From positions 1,922,001-1,986,000 of the forward strand of contig NZ_JAQTHU010000001.1 of NCBI RefSeq assembly GCF_029433255.1: a DNA stretch of 64,000 nucleotides. The letters are read 5' to 3'. Within the stretch, counting starts at the first letter, position 1. Every line of letters begins with the position of its first letter. Shown piece by piece: positions 42,600 through 50,850 of this stretch. The stretch is from Lactobacillus sp. ESL0791. Its GTDB lineage: Bacteria; Bacillota; Bacilli; Lactobacillales; Lactobacillaceae. Under the pieces are notes generated by a model, which did no database searches, was not told the origin of the DNA, and was given only the letters and a program-made list of their open reading frames with translations. A program made the position numbers and the translations under genes.

Positions 42600-43358
42600 A
42601 TGCCAGATTTTTTCGTTACAGCAATCAATATCGGCCAGTTATCTTTATCAAAAAGTGATCTTGAAATTATTAAACAGCTTGATAAGAACATTAATTTAGT
42701 TCCTAAAAGTAACATCAAGGAATTGGCAGCCATTTCCTTCACATCGCAGGCCAGTCTTTCCAGACTTGTTAAAAAAATGGGGTTTTCCAGTTTTTCAGAA
42801 TTCAAATTTCGCATTAAAGATTTCTTGAACCAAAACAAGCAGCAGACTGGCAATCCTCAAGATTATCTTTCAACTACAATCGATGAAATAAAACTAACGC
42901 ATACACTAAATCAAGCAAAAATGAATTCTGCAGCTCAACTCATTCTTAATTCTGCAAAGTGTTACACCTTCGGTACTGGATGGAAGCAGTTACAACTTCT
43001 TAATAACTTTTCTACAGATTTGGTTTATTATGACGAAAATTTGTATTCCCTACGCACTAAGGAAGACTTGATTAATTCGACAAAATCTATGAATGAAAAT
43101 ATGACTGTCATAATTGCTTCTGTTTCTGGTAATATTTCAACATATAGAGAAGCGATTGAGCTGTTGAAGCTCAAAAAAGTAAAAATAATTTCAATTACTC
43201 ATCAGCAAGACTGTGAACTGGCAAGAATTAGTGATATTTCATTATTTTTTGTGGATCATAACTTAACAATTCCCAATATTCACTGGTCTGCGCAAACTTT
43301 GACATATTTATTAAATTTATTAATTTATTATATTGTTAATAATAAGAATGCAGGCTAA
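42600..43358 (+). CDS. RpiR/MurR-family sugar regulator
   Basis: Transcription factor of 252 residues. N-terminal RpiR helix-turn-helix (about 25-75: IKELAAISFTSQASLSRLVKKMG) and C-terminal SIS domain (about 105-245) that senses a phosphorylated sugar. ATG at 42600 with AGGAGGA 7 nt upstream; the longer open frame adds 29 residues without a ribosome site. Divergent from the GH4-YdjC-PTS operon, so it most likely controls that operon through the palindrome at 42534. GlvR plays this role for alpha-glucosides in Bacillus. Confidence 0.85.
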   Translation: MPDFFVTAINIGQLSLSKSDLEIIKQLDKNINLVPKSNIKELAAISFTSQASLSRLVKKMGFSSFSEFKFRIKDFLNQNKQQTGNPQDYLSTTIDEIKLTHTLNQAKMNSAAQLILNSAKCYTFGTGWKQLQLLNNFSTDLVYYDENLYSLRTKEDLINSTKSMNENMTVIIASVSGNISTYREAIELLKLKKVKIISITHQQDCELARISDISLFFVDHNLTIPNIHWSAQTLTYLLNLLIYYIVNNKNAG

Positions 43359-43524
43359 ATATTTTTGCTCTTTTTAGCATAATTACAGTAAAATCAGCAA
43401 GCAATTTATTAATGAATTGATAAAAAGTAATTGTTCAAAGATAGACGCAAGCATTTTTATAAGCTAGAATGGTTATTATGTACTATCATTTCAAATTTAG
43501 TACTTAATCTAAGGAGGAATATTT

Positions 43525-44874
43525 ATGGCAAAAGAAATTACAAATGATGACATTGCTAAGTTTACTTCAGACCTGGCAAAGCACCCTGGTGTGAACATTG
43601 CCAGCCATGCTGCTCAAGAAAATGGTATTTTTAAGGCAAGTCAAAATCTGCAGTCACAGATTGACCTAACCCCTAATTTTTCAATTGAAATTGATACGGG
43701 CAAGCCAGCCGATCAAAAGCAATCGGGCCGCTGCTGGATGTTCTCAGCCCTGAACACGATGCGTCACCCTGTACAAAAGAAATACAAGATCAAGGATTTT
43801 GAATTATCGCAGAACTACACTAACTTCTGGGACAAGATTGAAAAATCCAACTTTTTCTTGGAAAATGTAATTGCAAGCAGCAACAAACCGCTTGGTGATC
43901 GTAAAGTTGCCTTCTTGTTCACAACCCCGCAGCAAGATGGTGGCCAATGGGACATGCTCTGCGGTATTATTGAAAAATACGGCATTGTTCCTAAGAGCGT
44001 TTATCCAGAAACAGCTAATGCAACTAACTCTGGCGCTTTAAACGACACTTTGAACACACTTCTGCGTAAAGACGGTTTGGAATTGCGTAGGCTGGTTAAT
44101 GACGGCAAGTCTAAAGACGAAGTTGAAAAGCGCAAGAACGAAATGCTGAATGATGTATTCCGGATTCTGGCAATCTCACTTGGGGTGCCGCCAAAGAAAT
44201 TTGATTTTGAATACACAGATGATAACGGCGATTACCACCGCGAAGATGGCATTACACCAAAAGAATTTTTCGACAAGTATGTGGGCATGAATCTTGAAGA
44301 ACATGTTTCAACCATCAACTCACCAACTGATGACAAACCTTACCACAAGGTTTTCTCAGTTGAATATCTAGGCAATGTTGAAGGCGGACGTCAGGTTCGG
44401 CACCTTAACCTCAAAATTGACGAAATGAAGGACCTAATCATTAAACAATTGAAGTCGGGCGAAGTTGTCTGGTTCGGCTCAAATGTCAGCAAGGATTCCG
44501 AAAGACAGTTAGGACTGCTTGACACTAACATTTATAGACGTGATGAACTGTTTGATGTTGATTTTTCAATGTCCAAGGGCGACCAGCTTGATTCCAGCGA
44601 GAGTATGATGAACCATGCCATGGTAATTACTGGGGTTGATGTCGTTAACGGCAAGCCAACCAAGTGGAAGATTGAAAATTCATGGGGCGACAAACCTGGT
44701 TTCAAGGGTTACTTCATCATGAGCGATGCTTGGTTTGACTCCTTTGTTTACCAAGCAGTTATCAATAAGAAGTTCCTGTCCGACGACTTAAAGAAGGCCT
44801 TCGATGAGGGTTCTAAGAACCCAATCGAATTACTTCCGTGGGACCCAATGGGCGCTTTGGCTTTTAAGTATTAA
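43525..44874 (+). CDS. C1B cysteine peptidase (PepC/PepE/PepG family)
   Basis: Bleomycin-hydrolase-type cytoplasmic peptidase of 449 residues. Catalytic residues: Cys in QKQSGRCWMFSALNTMR (about 71), His in MMNHAMVITGVD (about 370), Asn in KIENSWGD (about 391). It ends LPWDPMGALAFKY, the C-terminal arm that in this family enters the active site. The short segment FSIEIDTGKPADQKQSG before the Cys is closer to the endopeptidases PepE/PepG than to aminopeptidase PepC; I recall this from family sequences and did not check it. AAGGAGGA precedes the ATG. It has its own terminator. Role: final breakdown of imported peptides. Confidence 0.88.
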   Translation: MAKEITNDDIAKFTSDLAKHPGVNIASHAAQENGIFKASQNLQSQIDLTPNFSIEIDTGKPADQKQSGRCWMFSALNTMRHPVQKKYKIKDFELSQNYTNFWDKIEKSNFFLENVIASSNKPLGDRKVAFLFTTPQQDGGQWDMLCGIIEKYGIVPKSVYPETANATNSGALNDTLNTLLRKDGLELRRLVNDGKSKDEVEKRKNEMLNDVFRILAISLGVPPKKFDFEYTDDNGDYHREDGITPKEFFDKYVGMNLEEHVSTINSPTDDKPYHKVFSVEYLGNVEGGRQVRHLNLKIDEMKDLIIKQLKSGEVVWFGSNVSKDSERQLGLLDTNIYRRDELFDVDFSMSKGDQLDSSESMMNHAMVITGVDVVNGKPTKWKIENSWGDKPGFKGYFIMSDAWFDSFVYQAVINKKFLSDDLKKAFDEGSKNPIELLPWDPMGALAFKY

Positions 44875-44888
44875 TTGAATTTATGAAA

Positions 44889-44919
44889 AATGCGTTACTA
44901 AAAGGTAGCGCATTTTTTG
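44889..44919 (+). terminator. Terminator of the C1B peptidase gene
   Basis: AATGCGTTAC pairs with GTAGCGCATT (one G-U), followed by TTTT. Confidence 0.8.
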
Positions 44920-44956
44920 TTTGATATTTTTCAAGCAGTATAAGCTAAAGCTGCTA

Positions 44957-45589
44957 TCAAGCAAAAATTTGCAATACTTCATTGGGTGTATTTGCAGTCT
45001 CAACTTTTGAAGGAAATGAAAAACTATTATCTTGCTGTCCCCACAAAGCAGCCATAAATGCAACCGCACTTCTTCGTGCACATTCATAATCATAAATCGT
45101 ATCTCCAACAAATAGAGTTTCTTGGGGAGGTGAACATAATAAATCCATAGCTTTAAGAATTGGTTCTGGATTAGGTTTATGCGCAATAGTATCTTCAACG
45201 GTAATTACCTGCATAAAATATTGTTCAATTTTTACAGTTCTAAACGATAATGCAAGTTCTTTCTTTGTTTCTGAGGTAACAATTCCCAATTTAATGCTTT
45301 TTTTGTATAGTTTATTCAATAATCCGGTAATTCCAAAAAAAGTATGGACTTGAGCAAAATTTGCAGCAATCATCTGATCCCATTTGGCTAGTAAAAACTG
45401 GTTCTCTTTAGTGGTAAAACCAAAGTGCTGAATCGCTTCTTTTCCTGGGATTCCCAAAACAAATTCTAATTCTTTTGTTGAAAATTTTTGCTTTTGATAT
45501 TTTTTTAAAACAAACTGCAAAGAAGTTACTGTTACTTTTCTTGTATCAATCAATGTACCATCCATATCAAATAAAATCGTATTAATCAT
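44957..45589 (-). CDS. HAD-superfamily phosphatase
   Basis: Phosphohydrolase of about 210 residues, phosphoglycolate-phosphatase-like (subfamily IA). Motif I is FDMDGTLIDT (nucleophile Asp and acid Asp), motif II lies at LGIVTSETK, motif III Lys is in HKPNPEPI, motif IV is FVGDTIYDYE. A helical cap covers about 15-80. I choose the second of two adjacent ATGs (45589), 7 nt from GGAG. Divergent from the LacI-family gene, with a palindrome between, so it is probably the regulated target. Substrate unknown. Confidence 0.82.
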   Translation of the reverse strand: MINTILFDMDGTLIDTRKVTVTSLQFVLKKYQKQKFSTKELEFVLGIPGKEAIQHFGFTTKENQFLLAKWDQMIAANFAQVHTFFGITGLLNKLYKKSIKLGIVTSETKKELALSFRTVKIEQYFMQVITVEDTIAHKPNPEPILKAMDLLCSPPQETLFVGDTIYDYECARRSAVAFMAALWGQQDNSFSFPSKVETANTPNEVLQIFA

Positions 45590-45640
45590 CATCAGTCTCC
45601 TTAATCAATGCTATAATTTCTTTAATCATCTTAATTTATG

Positions 45641-45650
45641 AAACGCGTTT
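45641..45650. promoter_or_regulatory. LacI-family operator candidate
   Basis: AAACGCGTTT is a perfect palindrome with the central CG of LacI/CcpA sites. It sits just after a minus-strand TTGACA (45658-45653) that would serve the HAD gene. Confidence 0.55.
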
Positions 45651-45700
45651 TATGTCAATGATTATTTTAAATAAATTAGTATAAATGGAAATTTAAACAA

Positions 45701-46621
45701 ATGACTTCAATTAAAGAGATAGCCAAATTGGCAAATTGTTCAGTTGCAACCGTATCACGAGTAATCAATAAGCGCCCACACGTCACTGAAGAAAAAAGAA
45801 AAAATGTCGAAAAAATAATCAAAGAGTTATCATATCGACCCAATTTAATTGCTCGTAACCTAAGTTTTAGTAAAACCTACAATCTGGGAATAATTGTTCC
45901 CTATGTTAATAACCCATATTTCGACAAATTACTTAACAGTATTCTAACGGAAGCTTTTAAAAGTAATTATAAAATCACTCTTTTACCAACTAACTATAAC
46001 AAAAAAGTCGAATTAGAATATTTGGAAGAGTTTGCAGCTAAGCTATATGATGGCCTAATTATTACTTCAAAGTCTAATGAAATTAGTACAATTATCCCTT
46101 ATATTAAGTACGGCCCTATTATTTTTTGTGAAAATATTAATGAGCATGACGTGTCCTGCGTATACCTGGACCGTGCAAGCAGTTATAACAACCTGTTTGC
46201 ATACTTTGCTCAACAAAATTTAAAACATATCGGATTCACTGCTAATCGCCATGATCACAGCAGTAGCACTAATATTTTACTCAAATGCATTAAAGAACAT
46301 TTCCCATTTTTTAAAGAGAAAGACATAATTTATAATTGCACTTCTTATGAAGACGGTATTAAAGCCGGAAAATATTTTTCTAAAAATAAGTATGATGGTA
46401 TCTTAACAAATGGTGACGAAGTTGCGGCTGGAATTATTCGAGCTTATAAAGACTTAAAATTACCATTTATCGTAGGTCAAGACAATTTGTTATTCAGTAA
46501 AATCATGAATTTCTCAACCATTGATAATCAGGTGACAGCTATTGGCAAAACTGCTGTTTCCTTATTTCTCAACCCCCAAAATAAGAAAATTAAACTTACC
46601 CCCCAATTTATTAAACGTTAA
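45701..46621 (+). CDS. LacI-family transcriptional regulator
   Basis: Repressor of 306 residues. The N-terminal LacI helix-turn-helix and hinge is clear: SIKEIAKLANCSVATVSRVI (3-22) and YRPNLIARNLS (about 46-56). A periplasmic-binding-protein-like domain follows (about 60-300: LGIIVPYVNNPYFDKLL, HIGFTANRHD). It is shorter than the usual 325-340, with the loss near the C-terminal lobe. The inducer is unknown. The ribosome site is weak (AAATTTAAAC). Likely target: itself and the HAD phosphatase, via 45641-45650. Confidence 0.85.
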   Translation: MTSIKEIAKLANCSVATVSRVINKRPHVTEEKRKNVEKIIKELSYRPNLIARNLSFSKTYNLGIIVPYVNNPYFDKLLNSILTEAFKSNYKITLLPTNYNKKVELEYLEEFAAKLYDGLIITSKSNEISTIIPYIKYGPIIFCENINEHDVSCVYLDRASSYNNLFAYFAQQNLKHIGFTANRHDHSSSTNILLKCIKEHFPFFKEKDIIYNCTSYEDGIKAGKYFSKNKYDGILTNGDEVAAGIIRAYKDLKLPFIVGQDNLLFSKIMNFSTIDNQVTAIGKTAVSLFLNPQNKKIKLTPQFIKR

Positions 46622-46911
46622 TTATTTCTTTTAAATTTATAGGGATTGATTGCAATCAAATTTCTTTGACGCTTAATCTAGTTTTTTCTATCCCTAAAAA
46701 TCGTCTTGCTCATATTATTATATTAGCTAGCAACGCAAAGAAAGCAGACGAATCTATGCTGCAAAATCACTCTTTGGACATATAAAGAATGCATTGGCAA
46801 GCGCAGGATACATCTTCGGAGTACTAGTAAATTAAAAAATGATATCAGGTTAATATTCACGATGAATTTAAGCAAATATTTAAATATAAAAAGCACTGGC
46901 TTCATATAGAT
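46622..46911. other. Gene-free, probably decayed sequence
   Basis: About 290 bp after the LacI gene. It has a TTGATTGCAATCAA palindrome (about 46646-46659) and AGGGAT/ATCCCT arms. Around 46730-46890 short frames such as KITLWTYKECIGKRRIHLRS are interrupted by stops. This looks like the relic of a coding sequence that I cannot name. Confidence 0.4.
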
Positions 46912-46959
46912 AAAAACAGATCAAGCTTTTTAAAAAAGAAATTCTTGATCTGTTTTTTT
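46912..46959. terminator. Strong bidirectional terminator
   Basis: ACAGATCAAG and CTTGATCTGT pair perfectly; the plus strand then has seven T and the minus strand five. Confidence 0.75.
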
Positions 46960-47028
46960 AGTTTAAGAACCCAGTTAAAAACTTTTAATAAAATAAACTC
47001 TGCACAAATGTAAAAATCAAACTGTATA

Positions 47029-47229
47029 TTATCTCATATTATTAAAATAATTATGAAATTTATTCATTTCCTCCTTGATTACCTGGTCATTTGGGATAGC
47101 AAATTCAAAAGCGCATTGTGCATCATTTGGTAAATACCGTAAAACCGCACGCCAATTAAACATCCCCCTATCTATAATGACACCTTCTGGGGTGAGCATT
47201 GGATTCTTAAGATGAAGAATACGAACCAC
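47029..47229 (-). CDS. Small hypothetical protein or fragment
   Basis: Open frame of 66 codons starting GTG, with the sequence LTPEGVIIDRGMFNWRAVLR and a Lys/Asn-rich end. No ribosome site is visible, and I do not recognise a family. The compact order and lack of low-complexity sequence suggest a real protein or the tail of a lost one. It may be non-functional. Confidence 0.3.
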   Translation of the reverse strand: MVRILHLKNPMLTPEGVIIDRGMFNWRAVLRYLPNDAQCAFEFAIPNDQVIKEEMNKFHNYFNNMR

Positions 47230-47541
47230 TGATTATTCCAGCTAAATTTTAATAAGAAATTTAGCTGTATTTTTTAAGATTATTATTTATAAAAACAAAG
47301 TGGCTGAGAAAAAACTCAACTCAAAAAGGAATGTTAGAATAAAAAACTAATATTCCTTTTTGGATACGGTCTTTTGCCTAGATTACACTACAAAAAGATA
47401 CAAAATTTAAAGATATTTACAATAATATTCAACTTTAATAATTGCTCTTAAACAATATTTTTCAAAAGTATAGTTTTTTCCAGACACTTTAATATTTTCT
47501 ATCAATAAATTGTTGTTAATATAGAATAACTAAAAAAAATT
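47230..47541. other. Gene-free region with dispersed element copy 2
   Basis: No gene. It holds the second copy of the dispersed element (47315-47490). Within that, an inverted repeat at 47321-47365 (CAAAAAGGAATGTTAG / CTAATATTCCTTTTTG) could act as terminator for the ABC gene that ends at 47542. Confidence 0.55.
47315..47490. repeat. Dispersed intergenic element, copy 2
   Basis: Same order of blocks as copy 1 at 37629: long inverted arms, the exact GATTACACTACAAAAA (47381-47396), TTTAAAGAT...CAATAA, and closing TTTTTTCCAGACAC. Both copies are in the same orientation. Confidence 0.5.
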
Positions 47542-49155
47542 TCAAAGCCTAATTATCCGGTCAAATTGTCGTTCAATTTCTGGGCGCAAGTGGTGAGAAA
47601 TATAAACTAGTGTCACGCCTTGCAGATCAAGTAATCCCTGTTCAATCTTCTGCCCGTCTTTTTCATCAATTGCTGAAGTAATTTCATCCGCCAAAATTAC
47701 CGCCGGTTCAGTCAACAGATTTCTTGCTAAAGCAATACGCTGCTTCTGGCCACCAGAAATATTATTGCCAGCGTGTTTCAGCATGGTATCCAAGCCTTGC
47801 GGGCTAGCCGCAATAAAATCTTCTAAACCAGCTTGGTTAATTGCTGTTTGCAAAGCTTGGTCTGTAACACTACGTCCCAGCGTAATATTAAACCGCAGAC
47901 TGCCATCAAAAATATAGGCGGTCTGGTCAACATAAGCCAACTGCTGACGCAAAGAATTTTTATCAATTGTAGCGTAATCAATGCCGTCCCAAGCTAGCTT
48001 GCCGTGATAACCTGTCAGAAGTCCCGCGAGCAGTTTAACAAAAGTTGACTTGCCGCAGCCTGACGGACCGACAATCGCGACCCGTTCGCCCCTTTTGATT
48101 GTTCCCGAAAAATTAGTGAAAATTGGTTTACTTTTTTCATCATAGCTAAAGGATAGATTTTCAAAATCAATGCTGGTTGACAGAGGGCTAACTTTAACTT
48201 GCTTAGTCAGTTTCTTCTTCGCAATGTGATATTTTTCAAAAACTGCTTGAACAGATCTAATCCAAGTCAAGCAATAGCTGACCATGGTAAGACTGCCAAA
48301 AATATTGCCAGCCATTGAGCCCACAATTAAAATTGCACCAATCGGTAATTGGTGCTGGTACGCCAAAATCCCCGCTTGAATTGTCAAACTAGCTTGTGCA
48401 AGTAAGCTAATAATATTAACTAAAGCGCTAGACACACCATTCACAGCCATATAGTCTACGGTCGCCTGACCAGAATCTTCAGAAGCCGCCAGTGTTTTTT
48501 GTACGATTAGTTTTCTTTGCCCCAACATCAGTAAATTAGTAAATCCCTCTAAAATGTCGGTTAGTCTGGCTGTTAAAACTTGATTTTGCTTGCTCATTTT
48601 CGTCGATAAATCAGCCAATTTTTTACGAAATATCCTCGGAAATAAAACCATGATGATGGCAAAAATAATTGTGGTTACTAATAAGAACGGATTATATGAA
48701 AACAATAATATCGCTGAATAAAGCGACAATATGCCGTCTTGAAATAAGCTACAAATGCTAGTCAGCCCGTTATCATTAATCTGGTTAATATCATTCGTAA
48801 ACCAAGAAACATAATCAGCTTCTGTGTGCGCGTTAAAATTTTCAAATTCTTGTTGGGAAATTTCGGTAGAGATATCGCCTCTAATGAGATTATCAACTGT
48901 CTTTTGCACAACTGCTTCATATTTTTGGACAACATAGACCAAAGCCGCATAACAAATGTAACTCCCAATCGAAAGCAGTTCGTTAGTAACAAAATCCGGC
49001 AAATGAAATTTGGTCAGTGCCGTAATCGCATTACCAGAATACACGCTGCCAGCAACTTGGGCTACTTGCCAAACTGCCAGCAAAATTGCTAAGAGAAGAT
49101 ACTGCCGCCAATTACGCAGGATATACGCTTTAAGTGTAAATTTTTTCTCAGTCAT
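47542..49155 (-). CDS. ABC exporter (fused permease and ATPase)
   Basis: Half-transporter of 537 residues working as a dimer. Membrane domain with six helices (about 15-305), then the ATPase: Walker A GPSGCGKST (about 362), Q-loop AYVDQTAYIFD, signature ISGGQKQR (about 458), Walker B VILADEITSAID, and H-loop YISHH. The segment EADYVSWFTNDINQI (about 112) matches FLTNDFKLLETN in the three tandem exporters at 50.8-55.7 kb, so they form one family. No C39 peptidase domain. GAAGGGA precedes the ATG. Divergent from an Rgg-type regulator, which suggests peptide-responsive control; substrate unknown. Confidence 0.87.
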   Translation of the reverse strand: MTEKKFTLKAYILRNWRQYLLLAILLAVWQVAQVAGSVYSGNAITALTKFHLPDFVTNELLSIGSYICYAALVYVVQKYEAVVQKTVDNLIRGDISTEISQQEFENFNAHTEADYVSWFTNDINQINDNGLTSICSLFQDGILSLYSAILLFSYNPFLLVTTIIFAIIMVLFPRIFRKKLADLSTKMSKQNQVLTARLTDILEGFTNLLMLGQRKLIVQKTLAASEDSGQATVDYMAVNGVSSALVNIISLLAQASLTIQAGILAYQHQLPIGAILIVGSMAGNIFGSLTMVSYCLTWIRSVQAVFEKYHIAKKKLTKQVKVSPLSTSIDFENLSFSYDEKSKPIFTNFSGTIKRGERVAIVGPSGCGKSTFVKLLAGLLTGYHGKLAWDGIDYATIDKNSLRQQLAYVDQTAYIFDGSLRFNITLGRSVTDQALQTAINQAGLEDFIAASPQGLDTMLKHAGNNISGGQKQRIALARNLLTEPAVILADEITSAIDEKDGQKIEQGLLDLQGVTLVYISHHLRPEIERQFDRIIRL

Positions 49156-49189
49156 GTTTTTGTCCCTTCTTTCCTAATTAACGATATCT

Positions 49190-49217
49190 TTGTTATAGTC
49201 AAAAATTTTGTTAAAAT
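49190..49217 (+). promoter_or_regulatory. Promoter of the Rgg-type gene
   Basis: TTGTTA, 16 nt, TAAAAT on the plus strand. It overlaps a minus-strand TTGACT (49203-49198) usable for the ABC gene, so the two divergent promoters share about 30 bp. Confidence 0.4.
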
Positions 49218-49259
49218 ATTTTTTAGACGTATTTGCATAAAAATTTTGAGAGTAAAAAA

Positions 49260-50141
49260 ATGACCATTGCTGAATTACTTAAAAATGAGCGCTTAAAGCA
49301 GAAAAAAACGCAGGCTGAGTGGGCTGGTGATATTATCAGCCAATCCTACTATGCTCGCGTTGAAAAAGGAAAAAATCACATTAGTGCCGACGACTTAATC
49401 GCTCTGCTCAATTATAATCAGGTAAACTTAAGTAGTTTTTTCAATCAGCTAAATCCCGCAGCCAATGAAAAAGAAGAAAAAATGTTATTCAACAACATCA
49501 TTGTTCACGACCATTACAACGGCTCAATCAAAGGTAAACAAGAATTAAAAAAGACGATTTCACAAAGTAACTTACCAAATAAAAAGAATATTCTGCTTTA
49601 TCTGGATGCACTAATTGCTGACGGCGAACACAACATAGAAGATCTGGATGAACAAAAAAGACGCAAAATTCGCGAGATGCTATTAGACATCCCCGACCTT
49701 AACAAAGAAAAACTAACTTTATTCACTAATTTAATTGGCTTTTATGATTTAGATGATTATATTCTAATGGCACAGAAAATCATTGAAAAATTAACGGATA
49801 CAGCGGATGTTGAAATTCAAGATAAACTGTTAGCAATTATTATTAACATTCTTTCCAACTGTATTGCCTCTGGTAAATTCACACAAACCAAATATTTTAT
49901 CCAAGTTGCTGACAGCATTCCTACCCGACCTGAACTCTTTTTTGATAAAAACTTTCTGCTGCTGTTTGAAAACCTAATTAATTATCATTATGACCCTCAG
50001 AAAAAGTATCTAAACAAAGTGATTTGTGCTATCAAAAATTTCACTTATTTAGGTCTGCCATATTATGGTCACGGACTTGAATGGATGCTGCAGGAATACG
50101 TCGGCTTAACTAAGGAAGAAGCAAAAAAAGCGCTACGATAA
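49260..50141 (+). CDS. Rgg/GadR/MutR-type regulator
   Basis: Protein of 293 residues. N-terminal XRE helix-turn-helix (about 1-60: LLKNERLKQKKTQAEWAGDI, then SYYARVEKGKNHISADDL) and a C-terminal all-helical repeat region (about 75-290) like the peptide-binding domain of Rgg proteins. These belong to the RRNPP group that senses imported short peptides. ATG at 49260; the longer reading begins with a TTG nine codons upstream. No obvious pheromone precursor gene was found within 300 bp. Divergent from the ABC exporter, the likely target. Confidence 0.78.
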   Translation: MTIAELLKNERLKQKKTQAEWAGDIISQSYYARVEKGKNHISADDLIALLNYNQVNLSSFFNQLNPAANEKEEKMLFNNIIVHDHYNGSIKGKQELKKTISQSNLPNKKNILLYLDALIADGEHNIEDLDEQKRRKIREMLLDIPDLNKEKLTLFTNLIGFYDLDDYILMAQKIIEKLTDTADVEIQDKLLAIIINILSNCIASGKFTQTKYFIQVADSIPTRPELFFDKNFLLLFENLINYHYDPQKKYLNKVICAIKNFTYLGLPYYGHGLEWMLQEYVGLTKEEAKKALR

Positions 50142-50160
50142 TGTAACGCTTCTTTTTTAT
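50130..50160 (+). terminator. Terminator overlapping the Rgg stop codon
   Basis: AAGCGCTAC and GTAACGCTT form a stem with one mismatch, followed by CTTTTTT. The left arm includes the last codons of the gene. Confidence 0.65.
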
Positions 50161-50229
50161 ACATTCTGTTTTCAAGCCAAAGAATGAATTAAAGTCAATC
50201 AAACTTCTTCAAAAAATTGTTGATAAAAA

Positions 50230-50850
50230 TTATTTCTCAGCAATCTTGATTTGTTCGCCATTAACCAAAACTACTTGATTATTGCTAATCGGCTTTAGAG
50301 GAATTTTATTAGCATAGACTTCATAGATATGCCGCGCCTGTTTTTTATAAGGAAAACTAATATAATGCGGTAGCACATAAAAATCCAGCAGGTGCAAAGC
50401 GGAATAATCCGTTAATTCGGGAGCTTTAGCCGCACTGTCCATCAACCCAATATATTTAATATCCGGTGCCGTGATCACCGAGCCGGCTGATTCACCGATA
50501 TAGAGCTTGCCCGCATTAACTTCCTGCACAATTACTTTATCGGCGCCCGTCCGCTTCAATTCCTGGAGCAAGAAAAAGGTGTTGCCACCTGCCACGTAAA
50601 TCATATCGTTGTGCTTCAGTTTATCTGCCGCTTCTGCAGGTGTTGCCTTAGATAATTCAAGTTCGTCCACCGTTAAACCTAATTTGGCTAACGCCCGGCC
50701 TTCAGTCCTGCTCATGAAACGACCACCCGTTTCGGCAATGCTTGCCGTAGGAATATAGGTGACTCTTTTTCCTGTTAACTCACCCGCAAACTGGGGCAGC
50801 AACTTTCTGACGTTATGAAACATCGAACACAAAAACATTTTTTTAGTCAT
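50230..50850 (-). CDS. S51-family peptidase (peptidase E-like)
   Basis: Serine hydrolase of 206 residues related to aspartyl dipeptidase PepE and cyanophycinase. The nucleophile Ser is in YIGESAGSVI (about 125-134). The preceding MIYVAGGNTFFLLQEL is the oxyanion-side conserved block, and a His is present in LPHYISFPYK. ATG at 50850 behind GAGGAGGG, overlapping the end of the ABC exporter gene by 8 nt. The tight coupling to a transporter operon suggests that it trims or degrades a peptide handled by the exporters (inference), although S51 enzymes can also be housekeeping dipeptidases. Confidence 0.78.
   Translation of the reverse strand: MTKKMFLCSMFHNVRKLLPQFAGELTGKRVTYIPTASIAETGGRFMSRTEGRALAKLGLTVDELELSKATPAEAADKLKHNDMIYVAGGNTFFLLQELKRTGADKVIVQEVNAGKLYIGESAGSVITAPDIKYIGLMDSAAKAPELTDYSALHLLDFYVLPHYISFPYKKQARHIYEVYANKIPLKPISNNQVVLVNGEQIKIAEK

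Noticed and set aside
47029..47229. A pheromone (SHP-like) precursor near the Rgg gene
   Set aside because: The 66-codon frame has no hydrophobic leader and is about 2 kb away; it does not fit a short hydrophobic peptide gene.
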